Shown: one piece after another, positions 46,568-58,461 of the stretch
How the letters are laid out: every line of letters begins with the position of its first letter
Numbering within the stretch: the stretch's first letter is position 1
Origin: Scleroderma bovista
Lineage: Eukaryota; Basidiomycota; Agaricomycetes; Boletales; Sclerodermataceae
Length of the DNA: 64,000 bases
Assembly (NCBI GenBank): GCA_037178675.1
Contig: JAYMGJ010000215.1
Span: 27,971 to 91,970 of the forward strand
Reading direction: 5' to 3'
Notes under the pieces: generated by a model
Database searches by the model: none
The model's input: the letters and a program-made list of their open reading frames with translations, nothing else
What the model was told of the DNA's origin: nothing
Made by a program: the position numbers and the translations under genes

Positions 46568-48771
46568 TTAAATTTCTACAGAGGCGTCACCTCGCGGCTC
46601 GATGGGCAACAACAGCGCAATAAATCCAGTAAGGATAAATAGTGCTCCAGAAACCAGTATAGGAAGAAATGTATTTATGTTAGCATATAACGCAATGATG
46701 GATGCCTGCATTTGGTACTATATCACCACCGTGCACTTCTGAAACATCGCCGAAACACGCACCACGATATTGCAGATGCAATATGCACTGAAAACTATCG
46801 CGAAACCTGTCCCCCTAGCTTTGATAGGGAACAACTCGATAGATAGGGCGTATAACACGCCACATGCAATGACACAGACATAACCGACCACACAGTTCCA
46901 TCCATTAATAGCATTATATGTGGCTGCAGTCGTCGATAAGAGACCGAAGACACCGGTTAGAACTGTGAACGATGGGCATCACACTCAAATGGTTTGAATT
47001 AATGGCGCAGACCGACCAGTGAAGATAGCAAGGGTTCGCCGCCGGCCAATTATAGGAACTTCGACCAGATAACCGGCCATCAACGCTGCTGGAATATGAA
47101 GGAAAGCCGAGATCACTTGCTATAATGCCCCTCAGTACTAGATCCTCGGGGATGATCTATAACTCACATCACGATATAAAGTAGACAGAGAATAGATGCC
47201 ATGTGCCGCTCCTTGGGTTTGCAGGCTGATCCAAGGACGTTAATTTTTACAGGCGCGACAACAACGGCCGAGACATACTAGTAGGTCTGGAAATTGTAAT
47301 ACCTGCAAAACAATCAGACATAGCATTACGCACATGATGGGTCACCTACAAAGGAGTTGCAAGACCCATCAAAGCTAAAGTAATAACGATCAGCCCTTGT
47401 TCCGACTGGGAAAAGTATTCCTCACCCCATAAAACGATCAGGATGCTAGTCGAGCGTGTCCGCACCCGTGTCGCGAACAGGGGCCCTACGTGACTGGCGT
47501 GGAATTCCGCAAACTTCCTCATCGTAGACGGAGATGTGACCATCTTAACATCACTCTGAACTTCGGAGTCCCCACCGAGTATTTCAGCTTCTTTAAGGTG
47601 CGCCACAGTAAGGTTACTAATCTTTCCGTTGATGGTCGCCACTTTATGCACCACAGCTACTGCGTCTTCGTCTCTCCCGCGAGACATAAGATACGTTGGG
47701 CTCTCCGGCAGGTTAAAGGCGAAGAGTCGGAAGACCCATATTACTATCATAAGCCCACCTGTAGCCAAGAAGCAATAACGCCAGCCTTTGTTTGACGAGG
47801 CGGGGCATGGCGCCGGTGCAGGGGGACAAGAGAAGTTACTCATCAGTGGCCAAGCGAGCTTATGGAGTCAGCAGAAAATCGAGCGCATTGATTCCAACTA
47901 ACTCACCAAACTACCGACCAGGTCACCCAATGACCACCAGACGCCTAGCACAGTCAACATATACCGATGTGATGTAGGAACAAATTCTATTGGCACATAA
48001 ATTTCAGGTGTCCTCTAGTAAATTTGGGAAGGGGCCACCTACCAATAAAGACAGTTAAATCAATAGGGAGGTTCCCACCTATTCCGAAAGACAACACGGA
48101 AATGCATATACATAGCGTAGTATAGTTGGGCGCTGCGGCAGCGATGAGAGAAAAAACAGCTGTAATAAGGGTGGTGAGGTGGAAGGACCACCTTTGGTTA
48201 CGTGAGGCGACGGTTCAAACACCCAATTACGAGGAGTCTTACCTACGCCCCCACACGTCACAACCAACGCACCAAAAGATTGCTCCGACTAGTAGTCCGA
48301 CGGCATGTGCGAGGACTATCCACTCTCCTTGGACACCGAACTCACGTGTAATTGATGTGTAGGTTAATGCTTTAACCAGCTAAATGGATGGATACGGATG
48401 AGACCAACTCGTTGGTGATGCTGCGAAGGTAGTGCTTACTAGCATTAGTTCATCTCTTACCGATTCTCAGTTAGAAATTCGAAAATAGATCAATAAATTC
48501 AAAGATCTCACGAAGTCCAGCCAATCCCAGCCATGATGAATAAATACCACTGTGGACGATGTATGAATTATTACGACGGGAGGCGTACTATAGACAAACT
48601 AACCTGGAACTTTCCCATGTCTATTTCTTGAAGGGCATCATTAAGAATCTTTGCCTTCGCATGATACACAGGGTCCAGCGAGCCTGCGGTGTAGTGGGCT
48701 TGTAGTAAACCCCCTGGCTTTGCAACGGCTCTCCTGTCGTCGGAGGTCTGAAACTCCTGAGATGAAGCCAT
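46568..48771 (-). CDS. MFS transporter (SV2/sugar-porter-like general substrate family)
   Basis: Start ATG at 48771 (MASSQEFQTSDDRRAVAKPG). Blocks in order: YHAKAKILNDALQEIDMGKF, WYLFIMAGIGWLDF, VGAIFWCVGCDVWGRR (the MFS signature loop between helices 2 and 3), WSFHLTTLITAVFSLIAAAA, GGNLPIDLTVF, RYMLTVLGVWWSLGDLVGSL, and WRYCFLATGGLMIVIWVFRL with PESPTYLMSRGRDEDAV leading into the central cytoplasmic loop. The C-terminal half is split by several introns (46.6-47.4 kb), and the protein ends with helix FLPILVSGALFILTGFIALL, PIEPRGDASVEI and a TAA at 46568-46570. This matches the fungal MFS group related to synaptic-vesicle-2/sugar porters, proton-coupled carriers of organic solutes in the plasma membrane. 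It lies at the right edge of the transporter/ligase/P450 block. Substrate not deducible. Confidence 0.83.
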
Positions 48772-51542
48772 GTGAAGTAGAAGTAAATTGATTGCCAGTT
48801 AGAAAGCATTCCTTGGGTATTTAAGTTGCGGTGGTCCTTCGTTGCTGTGGATAGGGAGTGCGAGTGATTGACAATCGAGTCCTGGTCAACGTTCGACGTT
48901 CCGACCGTTACCGCCCCTGTGCACTGCTTAACAACGGAAAGCCTTATCACGCATCCGGACAGCCAACATCAGTAGCTCGAGCTAACGGTGTGCTTCGTGG
49001 CTTCTCCGTGTAGCTGGTTGTTCGGGTAGAAGATTTTAATTGCTCAGCCTTGAAAGCTTGACCTTCTAACTCCAACAACACTCACCTTTTCTTCCTCGCC
49101 GTGCCTTCTAAACTTTTGGATTGTCCCAAACAACATCATTTTATGCTCTGTTTATTTACCCAGTTCATTCCAACCGGCACGTTAAGTAACACATACATCT
49201 TCGCACGTGCATGTTCCTCACACAAGATACCCACCATCTATGACGGCGCTATTAGTCTGGTAGCACAGCCTCGGGGGGATTTCCCATAGCGTGTAGAAGG
49301 ATTCCGGCTATTGTCGGGCGTCTAGGATTGGAATCAACGAAATCACTCGTTCACTATGTTGGCTAGCGACACCTCAGTGTGGGGATTCACGACTAGTGTA
49401 CTTGAACTAAGTACCTAGCGACGTCTGGCACGAAGCTATCAGCCTGCAGACCAGAATTGACGAACGATGATCAATGTACATACCTTACCTCAGTGTTGGG
49501 GATCAACAACTATGGTACAAACAGCGACAAATGGAACATCAAATACAAGAACACGTCATCCGGTGGATTCCAACATGCCCGCATCAGCCGGACACGGCGA
49601 AGGAAAAATGCCGATGAAAAGTGAAACGTGAAGGAAAAACAGCGGACAACGTGAAGCTAACGGAAAGAAAGGTACGGAGAATAACAAGAATCCGCGGTGC
49701 AACGACATGTAACGAGAGTGGTCGTGCTGGACGTTGCTGTCGCTGTTGGCGTGGTGTCGGAGCTGACCTTGTCACCTTGGGCATGGTTATGGTAGACCGT
49801 GGCAGTCGTTGGTAGTTGTAATATGTAACCTAGTCGTAGGTGTATCCCACCTGTATGGCGCAATATCTGCACACGTATTTTTCACGGCCCCGCCACCGCG
49901 CTCTCGAATGCGGAGGGCTGAACGCCAAGGAAGTCTGCTACAAGAGCGAGGGTGTCTGTGTTTCGCATGACCGCAGCGTCGACGTCGCGAGAACGGTCGA
50001 TTGTGAATTCGAGGCAGCAATATTGAATTTGACAACGTGTCGTTTTGAAAGGCCGATTATTTTGACAGGGACTGTGAGTTGTTCGAATCGGTGCGCATCA
50101 TCGTCTCTGAAGCTGTTTGGACAAGTATCCTATTGCACCTTTTCCTGCAAATGTAAATGATGTCTCTCCTCCGGTGATGTACCTACGACAAGGTAGTGGA
50201 ATATGCGGATTCCAGTTGCGTTCAGAAGGCACAGCCGTAACTCTGCTCCACTCTAAAGAGTAATCGAGTGTTTTTATCCCGCACAGTCTATGGCCACAAT
50301 CTGTGAACTGCAATTCTGTGTATTTGCCCAAACGGGAAGCATTCGGATTGAAAAGTGTGCGTACGTTTCCAAACATTTCAATGACGGAGTCAGTAGTGGA
50401 CACTTGGTTTGCAAATTTGGATCCTTTTCTGCCTGGATTGGAGACGGGAGCGTGCGAGGAGTGATTTGATGGCGAGATGTCGGATTTCGGATTTCCTGCT
50501 CGCAGTTTCTCCGTTGTCGTGGTGCATTGAGCATGCTAAAGTGGAGTGTATGTATCTGTGATTAGTACATACTTGAACAGCACGGACTGGTCCTGCCCAG
50601 TCTGTCTCATATACTAGTATGCATTGCTCTCCAGCTGAAAGATGTGTGGTGGCAGAGAGATCCTCCCTGGAGTGGTGTCTCTGCATACTTGTGCAAGACT
50701 AAGTCTGCGTTTGACGAGACATATTTGTGTGGATGCGGAATGTTTGCGTACATAAATGTTATCAGACATGAAACGCTCATGGACAGAATGGATGATGACA
50801 TTTTCGCAAGGAGTGAAGAGGGTTGTCAAGTCTGAGATGAATTTGAGGTTGGCCGGTGAGATGGAGAATGGCAGCGATGTGAGGCTACTAGTTATAGTTA
50901 GGACCTGGAGGTCCTTACCGTACAACGCAGACGGCGCGTAGCTTGTGTCGAGGAGTTAACGAAGAATGGGGATAATGATCCAATGGATCACCTCCCTTTG
51001 GATGCCATCTTTGAGTCAATTGAAGTTTGAGCGTCCCAGACTCCCTCTTGATTTCAACCTTTCTTTGTTGATCAGTCCTTCGGAGTCTCCAACACACCAT
51101 CAACACACCAAGTTCCTGCTTCGAGTGCATCAGCAAGGTTTACCAACGCTCTGGTATGCTCTTAATGGTGTGGAGTTGACCGCATCGCGTTATTTCAACC
51201 AAGGTAGGTCACGGTTTTCGATCTCTGGCGCTTATGTAACAAATGTTTCCACGATTTTGATTCTTCCGTGTCGGTGCGTCTAACCACCTCATCACAACGT
51301 TTTATGGATTTGGTGGGTGGCCAAATGACACTGGTAAGTAATTGTCTCGCAATATTCAATCTTGGTACATGTGCTGTCTACCCCCACCATTGGCAAGTGC
51401 ATGTACTAACACTCATTGACCTCCACATGCACCACTGCGTCTCCTGGTCGTTTCTACCCCCCCAGGAGAACGTCTTCTATCCCCGAGCTGTTTACAACCT
51501 CTGTGCTTGTGAGCGATCCTCTATCAACCTCACTTCGGGCAG
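48772..51542. other. Gene-poor stretch with possible degenerate coding
   Basis: No gene is called. The minus strand at 50098-50941 has several overlapping open blocks of 60-103 codons with coding-like composition (for example SISPANLKFISDLTTLFTPC and RLGKYTELQFTDCGHRLCG) that might be exons of an unrecognised or decayed gene; I could not join them convincingly or find an ATG-led first exon. The remainder (48.8-50.0 kb and 51.0-51.5 kb) shows only short, motif-free frames. Confidence 0.35.
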
Positions 51543-52016
51543 ATGCAGCCATGGCAGTGGAACCCACTCCCTTACGCTGCCATCCCCCGCTCTCGTCGAT
51601 TCAATCCCATCACCGCCTCCGCCACTTGCTCTACCAAGGCTGCTCGCTGGAAGTTGCGTAACGAAGACTCAGACTCAGACTCAGACGACGATGACTTCTA
51701 GCCCATTGCCAGCAGTTCCAACAATACCGATCCCCGCTGTGGAACTATCCGCAAGCAGCGCATTGAATCGGAGCAAATGAGCCTCAATGAGCTCAGGGAT
51801 GGTTATCACCATCTCAAGTTCTGTACCAACTTTGCAAGCGAGCGTCTACATCATTTATTCAGCACCGCCTATTTGAAGCACACATGGACGAAGAAGACGA
51901 TACGGATGCAGCTCAGCACGACGATGCGGGTGCCAGCGGTGCAGGCGCGAGTGGAGCAGGGGCACCGTGTATCGCAGGCGAGTTCTGCGCTACAGCAGTG
52001 GGGGGATAGAAGTTGA
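51543..52016 (+). pseudogene. Probable bHLH transcription-factor pseudogene
   Basis: One frame runs from an ATG at 51543 to 52016, interrupted only by a TAG at 51699-51701. Before the TAG: STKAARWKLRNEDSDSDSDD, an acidic Ser/Asp tract. After it, in the same frame: PIASSSNNTDPRCG, then IRKQRIESEQMSLNELRDGY and HHLKF. I recall a basidiomycete bHLH basic region and helix 1 of the form RRQRIESEQRRRDELRDGYARLK. Here the three arginines of ESEQRRR, which contact DNA, read Met-Ser-Leu, and helix 2 is not recognisable (the sequence continues CTNFASERLHHLF). Loss of the basic residues plus the in-frame stop argues for a dead copy. The family call rests on this short motif, so it is moderate. A 5' part could lie upstream in another frame but was not found. 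Confidence 0.45.
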
Positions 52017-52798
52017 TTGGCTGACTACGCTAGCGCCTCACATTTTGGACGCTTATGTAATGACGTAGGATGTGGAGAAATAAAAAACAAGAACCGTTGA
52101 AAGAAGGAATAGACTGCATCATGGCAGGTGCCTTATAATTGTCGTAAGTAGTGATCGGGCCGCCACTGCATCAGGAGGTGCCCCCTCCCACCCCTCACGT
52201 CATGTTCATACAGGCACATGTTATCAAGGGGAACATGGTGAACCGTTGGGGGACCTTAAGTCCTGGCCGCCGATGGGGCATTCGCGCGCTCAGGAAGTAG
52301 TGGTCACGACCACATGGGACATTAGAGTTACACAGCATGTAAGGTGCGAAATAGGACATGATACCCTCAAAGTACTATATTAATTGAAAACAAAAAAGAC
52401 TGGGTTCGGGGGCAGATTCCCCAACTTGTTCGACTTACTGAGCTTGCAAGACATATGCTATAATATGTAAGTAATTACCTTGTTGGAAGTTACGATTTTT
52501 TTGACTTCTTGAGTTATAATTTCGGTAATTGCCTTATAATATGGAAGTTAGCATGTTTTTCAGCCTGCTTTTCCAAGAAGAGTACAATGAGTACAAAGAG
52601 TTCCGAAAGGAAAAAAAAAAAAAAACGTGTTGATTTGCTGATCGTGGCGGCCATCTTTGTGTCATTTTGCAACACCGGTCAAGTGATAGTAGCCCACGGA
52701 AAGGCATTGGTCCAGTATTTAAACAGGGCACCACAGATATAGATACAGGTCGTTATTTCCGCTTCATTCCTCCTCGATTCGGACAGCTTAATTAGCAG
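52017..52798. other. Intergenic upstream of the DUF6533 gene
   Basis: No gene called. A homopolymer run of about 16 adenines lies at about 52611-52626. The missing first exon of the DUF6533 gene may lie in the right part of this stretch. Confidence 0.35.
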
Positions 52799-54495
52799 GA
52801 ACACTCAAACCTCTTTGATGCCCTCTCAGTTGTGGGTGCCTCTCTTACTTCGCAAATATCCAACATTAACTATCAAGCCCTGGATCCCAGAGACATTTAT
52901 GTTTCATTTACTATTGCAGCTCACAGTGAGTCTCTTACACCCTGGTTTTTGTTGCGCCCACCGCTACTAGACGCTGAGATTTGTGTGCAGCTTTAGTATT
53001 ATATGACTACGCACTCACGATCGCACGAGAAATCGAGCTATTCTGGCAAAGGCCCAAAAATTCATGGGCGTTTACTCTCTTCATCACCAATCGATATCTC
53101 GTTATCCTGGGCCAAACCCCTCTCCTGCTGTATTTGTTCTGGACGCCAAAAACTCAGTCGCACTATATTGTAAATTGCATCTCTTATTGACTTGTGGTCC
53201 AACCCATGTTCTGACGTGCAACCATTTCTTTTCTGAAACTAGTGGTGAGACTCTGATCCCAGTTCAATTCCCCGTTGGTGACATAGCAACTCATCAGGTG
53301 TAATTCCCTACTCCTTTGTACAGAAGTGGTGGTCACGGTCATCCAGATCATTGGATCGGGTGTGTACTTCATTGTTCCATCTCATGTTCATTGTTGTAAT
53401 GAACCAAAGTTATCATGGGGATACGTGTCCGCGCTCTTTATCAAAATAGCCGGCCAGTTTTGATCTTAATTGTGGCGTTTTGGATTAGTACAACAGTTGT
53501 TGGCTGTGTACGTGTGTTCCCTCGATGCACGATCCCCTGCCGACGACTGAAAAAGCAACGAAAAGTGGGCGGTGCTTTCCAGCATTTTCACTCCGACGGA
53601 TTCGAGGGCTCTTATTCCTCAGTTACCGTCGCCCGGGAATGTCGGCTGTCCCTCCAGTTTGAATTTGTCATCTGAGCAGTGAGCTTTCTCTGTGTTGTCT
53701 GCATCGATGAGGGTTGATATCCTACAGGAGCGTGTGTATGTCACTCCAATCAGACTCCAGAAACGAAGATTCTGACAACTTTTTTTTCGCCCACCGTCCA
53801 TAAAGACTTGGCAGTTGCATGGAGCACACAGCTCGTTTTTGACACCTTTATCTTCCTACTTACCCTCATGCGGTCACTGCATATTCGGAAAGAAAGGAGC
53901 CGGAGTATAGTAGAAATTATACTGCGAGATGGTGTGTCTTTCGAACTCGGCCTTCTGCTGAAACTTACATTAATGGGTCGTTAGGTTCTCTATATTTTGC
54001 GTACGTTGAGGACTTTGTTTGGGGAAACTAATGTTGCTGAAGAGACGTCACCCTTTCAGGATAATGTGCGCAGCCAATGTTGTGAACATAATTGTGTTAT
54101 TGGTGAGTCGTACTACAGTCGTGTCTCTCCCTGCTTTCCTGATGCGACTTGGGTTAGGTGGCAAAAGTGAGTTTTCGGTGACATCGCGGCGTCATGAAGC
54201 AATGTGGGCTGAACCATTTCTTCCAGAACCCACTCAAAGGCGTCACTGCGAGCCTATCCAACGTGTTAGTCTCCATTTTATTCGAAATGATGACTGAGAA
54301 ACAGAGTCAATCACCATCAGGATCTCTGCCATATTGATTTCAAGGCTGATGTTGAACCTTCGGGACCCAAAGGTAACGAATCCAACGGGATATTTATTGT
54401 ATCCATTATCGCATGCAAATATGGTATTCGCCGCGCGACCTGCTGCCACGGTGATTGGCGCTAGCACTGGAATAGTGTCAGTGAGAGTGCCATGA
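52799..54495 (+). CDS. DUF6533-type multi-pass membrane protein (5' exon not placed)
   Basis: Basidiomycete-expanded seven-helix-like membrane family of unknown function. The first placed exon (52799-52925; HSNLFDALSVVGAS...DIYVSFTIAAH) joins across intron 52926-52990 to the family signature VLYDYALTIAREIELFWQRP and SWAFTLFITNRYLVILGQTP. Further blocks are VVVTVIQIIGSG joined to IMGIRVRALYQNSRPVLILI and VAFWISTTVVG (about 53330-53510), then FDTFIFLLTLMRSLHIRKER with SRSIVEIILRDG (about 53840-53935), NVVNIIVLLV (about 54080), and LKGVTASLSNV joined to ISAILISRLMLNLRDPK (about 54230-54370), the usual C-terminal motif of the family. A stop follows at 54493-54495. The block order fits an intact gene with 6 or more introns. 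An in-frame stop just 5' of 52799 shows that at least one upstream exon with the ATG is missing from this model. The part between 53150 and 53330 is poorly resolved. Confidence 0.6.
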
Positions 54496-55075
54496 CAGAC
54501 ACTGATATTCGTTGGGAGTGTGGAGCGTGATTACACGTGGTATGTGCAGTGAGTATGCTATCCGCAATACACCCTCAAGCTTTGCATAAATCATCAGATT
54601 GTATCCACATTACATCATATAGCCTTGTCTCCACTTATTTATTTATGTGTTATTGAAAATCCTTGCTTGATCCTGATCACACGGGCTCAAAGCTCAAAGC
54701 TAAGAGGGAGAGGACTGGCAATACAATTGCATGTAGAGTCGCAGTAGGTGCGGGAAGGGCGGGAAAACCTGTCGAGAAAATCCTGGTGTATTCAAAAAGG
54801 ACCACGAAACCCCATGAATGCAGAAATGAGCAAGAGTGATTATGATCATACCAAGCAGTACTCTGTGGGCTCTCGTGTATGCTGCCTGCGCCTCATGACC
54901 ACCGAAAGAACTCTACCTCTCAACTGCATACTCAGAGGGTGAATACAAGCACTGCTAATTATACAGGAATGCGACAGTGGGTGCGTGTGCGTGCGGGATG
55001 ATACATACATACAAGCAAAACTTTGCAATAATAGACGGATGCAATGAATATAAATATTGACACGAAAAGAAACCA
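54496..55075. other. Intergenic, convergent 3' ends of DUF6533 and SIN1 genes
   Basis: No gene recognised; AT-rich in part, consistent with 3' untranslated sequence of both flanking genes. Confidence 0.4.
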
Positions 55076-57964
55076 TTACGTGACGTGTTTGCTCCGTCGA
55101 GACTTATTGAGGGTGCTGGATCGCTCCAAAGTGGCCTTGAGCGAACGTATCGCATGTACGATTTCACCTGGAGGGGACCACCCCATCTTTCATTAGCCCT
55201 TTCCCAGAGGAAAGATTAGTGCGAGCGCCTACCTGCAAGCTTGGGTGTGTCCGCCTCAAAGTCATACCGCTTATTGCGGCTGTCGCGCTGCACGACGATC
55301 TTGAACAGTGACGACGACTTCTGCGATTGCTGGCACACGATGACACACTTGACGTGAAACGAGACGGTTTTGCCACTATCGAAGACGTTCTTGGCTTTAT
55401 TGGCGGCAGGCATGATCTATAACCACCAGGAGCGTAAACGTCAGCGATTGGGTCGGCAGGAGAAAGGAAACAGAGGATTCACGTGGATATATACGCCGTC
55501 GATAGCGAATGTGCGTTCTTGGCGCGAGAGCATGGGCGTCTTGCGGTAAACGGTATATCGCTGGGTGAATAGGAGTATTTAGCACGGGATCTTCGTGACA
55601 GGTGAAGAAGGTAGCACCGACCTTGTATGCGGCCGTGTAATCCGTAGCTGCGCTTAACTGCATCTCCGGTACGTCAGACATTCGTTTAAAGATCGACGCT
55701 TTGGACACATGCATCAGTACAGTTAAGCAATTTTACAGACTGATGCATACCATTAGGATCGGTCGTCCGCGCAGCACGACTCTCCGGTTCGATTCCGAGT
55801 TGGGGAAGCATCGATCTCTTGACGAGCGTCAGCTCGCGCTTGCCCTCAAGCGAGGCCACGGTGCGATCAAGATAGATAAGGATGTTGAGGTCGTTAAGGA
55901 TCAGTGCATAATCTTTGGGATTGGCCAGTCTGCGTTTGCGGCACAAGAGTTCGAGGGCTTCTTGCATGTACATCCCTGCGGAGCTGGAGGACGCGGCAGT
56001 GGGTTCAGTGCTGCAATATCGATCGGAGACACGTGGACGACTTACACCGGGATCATAGTCGAGACGTGCACGGCGTCAACAGTGTCCGCGACTCTGATAC
56101 GCAGGAATATGGTTGGTCCGTGGGCCGAAGATGGACCAAGTGACGAAGATAGAACTGGCGTCGTGCCAAAGAGAGTACTTGCTTCGGGAGCAGGAGGGGG
56201 CGGGGGAGCGAGTCCAGACGCAGGTACGGTAGACCCCTTTCCAGGAGCCGTAATAATGCGCGATGGACGACGCTGTATCTTGCTCTCAAGTTGTTCGTTT
56301 TGTTGAACTACGAACTGTCAGTTCAATATAAACCGCAATAGAAAGAATGGACGAACTTTGAGTGGGAGTTGCAGCGATGATTGCGAATGCATCCAAGTTG
56401 AATTTGGAGATCTTTCCAGTTCGGTCAGGGGCTGTGGAAAGCGGTGGCTTTGTGAAAACTCGGGATCGTGTGACATGGCATACTTACGAGGAAAATCTTC
56501 GTCTACCTCTCCATCGTCTTCAGCAATGCGCATGACCCAGCCCACTGCAGCTAGCTTTGGATCATTCTCATTAACACCTTCGTCCAGCTTCGGTAGCCAG
56601 CTTTCCTCCCAATAACTCCACAATGCAAACCCGATGACCTCTTCTACTGTAGCGTCCTTTCGGACGCTGAGCACCATGGCTTCACCTCTCGGCTGACGTG
56701 CTCGTGGGAAAAATATTTTGACGTCCATGGCAGCAGACTCGCCGCGGCCCGATATGGCTGCATACAACTCACTAAATGGGTTGGAAGAGCCGCCGGAAGA
56801 TGCGAGCATTTTTGACAGTGCAGACACCTGAGGATGTGACGGGGGTACAGGTTGTCGAGAAAAAGTCATTTCGGAAAGAGGTGCGTCGATGATAGGCTGA
56901 GATATCGATGCCCCTCTTCTGCGGTTTTCTATCCTGGGGGGGATGGTGACCACGATTTGGTTCGGCGGTGGCGGTGGCGGCTTGACGATCTCGAAATGAG
57001 AATCGATGAATTCTGTATCTGCAGAGTGCGGTTGGTCGTCGTGACTTTCATCTGTGCCATGTCCCTCGGAAACGGGGCTGAGTCGTGAACGATTTTGATC
57101 TACATATGAAGATGAAACGAGGGTGGGGAGATGCGATGGTACAGATGGAGATAATCCTACTTCTGAGGGGCTGTCGATTCCGGAAGTGCGCGTTGCGGCA
57201 AAGTCGCTTTGTGATGATGGATAAACGACGTGCAATATGACTGATCGTAGATAAACTCACGGGTCGAATTCGTCGCCTTCGTCCATGATGTCGTCTCCAA
57301 GTTCATCGGTATCGAAATCCTCGTCGTTGTCGTCCTCGAGCGATCCATCTTCCTCGTCTGACGACGATAGATCGGGGTTCAGGTTTCTGGTTACGACAGA
57401 AAGTGGCTTCTGAACAGATGCTGGTTGGCCGCGACGGGCCATCATACGCAACCGTCTCCTTGCTTCCATTTCTGCAGCACCCTTGAACTTTGGGATGAAT
57501 TGTACTTCCTTTGCTGGCGGGTCTGGTGGACCGACTTCTTCTTTTGGAAGGGGTGGAGGTGGAGGTGGAGGAACTGGCTTGCTTGACATCTGGGATGCGC
57601 GCTTCGAAGTCGACAGGCGTCTCCCGTTCACTCTCATCCCCAATGCCCCGGACCTGTTTCCCATGATCGTTTCGTGGTGTCTGAGGCCAGTTGTCTTGGA
57701 CGGCTTGTCTGTTTCGTCGTCCGATATGGGAGGACTTGGTGGGTTCTCTAGTTCTGGCCAGCGGTGTGTATCTGCGAGGGATGCAGCAAGGATGTATGGA
57801 TTGGAGGTGTAGGATGGACTGAATGAGATGACGCGTCCGCCATACTGATCGTCGACATTGCGGAGGTAGGACAATCGCAGACTGTGTACTAGATATCTAT
57901 TACAGCGATGAGCACAAGTCGGACAATCGCATGGTACATACCCTGGGTCGTTGACCAGTGACAT
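55076..57964 (-). CDS. SIN1: TORC2 subunit SIN1/AVO1
   Basis: Scaffold and substrate-recruiting subunit of TOR complex 2, acting at the plasma membrane. Start ATG at 57964: MSLVNDPG, interrupted by an intron (about 57941-57898), then YLVHSLRLSYLRNVDDQYGG. A long disordered N-terminal part follows with poly-Pro (SSKPVPPPPPPP) and acidic tracts (DEEDGSLEDDNDEDFDTDEL). The CRIM domain, which binds the AGC-kinase substrate, lies at about 56780-56480: GESAAMDVKIFFPRARQPRG, VRKDATVEEVIGFALWSYWE, WVMRIAEDDGEVDEDFP. A Ras-binding-like region follows (MYMQEALELLCRKRRLANPK, DYALILNDLNILIYLDRTVA; about 55973-55830). The C-terminal PH domain has YKRYTVYRKTPMLSRQERTF and ECVIVCQQSQKS-like SSLFKIVVQRDSRNKRYDFE, then AGEIVHAIRSLKATLE, and the protein ends SRRSKHVT with TAA at 55076-55078. 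The domain order is canonical. The start lies 497 bases from cyclin B, divergently. Confidence 0.88.
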
Positions 57965-58461
57965 TGCCTGTACAGATACTAGGCTGTAACGAGCCGAGTA
58001 GTCTCTGCTTAGCTAATCTACCAGGTTGGAAGTTCCCCTGTCTCATCGATTGAGAAACACTCCTTCTACGATGTCCTTTCCAGCGGTAATAAATCACAGC
58101 TGGCTACCCATTGCGTTCGATCTCAAGTCTTCCGATCAAATGTGCATGTAAGCATCCACGCGCCCGCCGCGTTGCCCTGGCATGGCACCGACAATCCCGC
58201 ATCCCATGAATGCGAGTCCTTGAGTCCTCTGGGTGAGGGGAAAATGCCCTCCTCCGTCGTCCACGGTTGCCATTGTCCTGAGTGATTGATTCCACGTGAC
58301 CCGACGCGTCCGCGTTTATTTGCTGTTGTTTTGTTGGCTAGTTGAAAATGGGTAATGTCGGACTCGGATGTGCTCTGCGACATCGACCATCTCATCCTCT
58401 TCCTTGCCCTCCAATCTGTTCGTAATACACCGTAGTTGTTCTCTGGATATCCCCCCCGTTT
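57965..58461. promoter_or_regulatory. Shared divergent promoter of SIN1 and cyclin B
   Basis: A 497-base gap separates the two divergent ATGs, so both promoters must fit here. ACGCGTC (MCB-like, ACGCGT) is present at about 58303, and CACGTGACC at about 58290. In fungi, MCB elements bind G1/S MBF complexes; its role here is inference from one hexamer. Confidence 0.45.

Noticed and set aside
52605..52630. A-run as a possible retrotransposon poly(A) tail
   Set aside because: No target-site duplication or element-like coding was seen next to it.
55770..55810. tRNA-like GGTTCGATTCC string
   Set aside because: It lies inside the SIN1 coding sequence and lacks the other tRNA arms.
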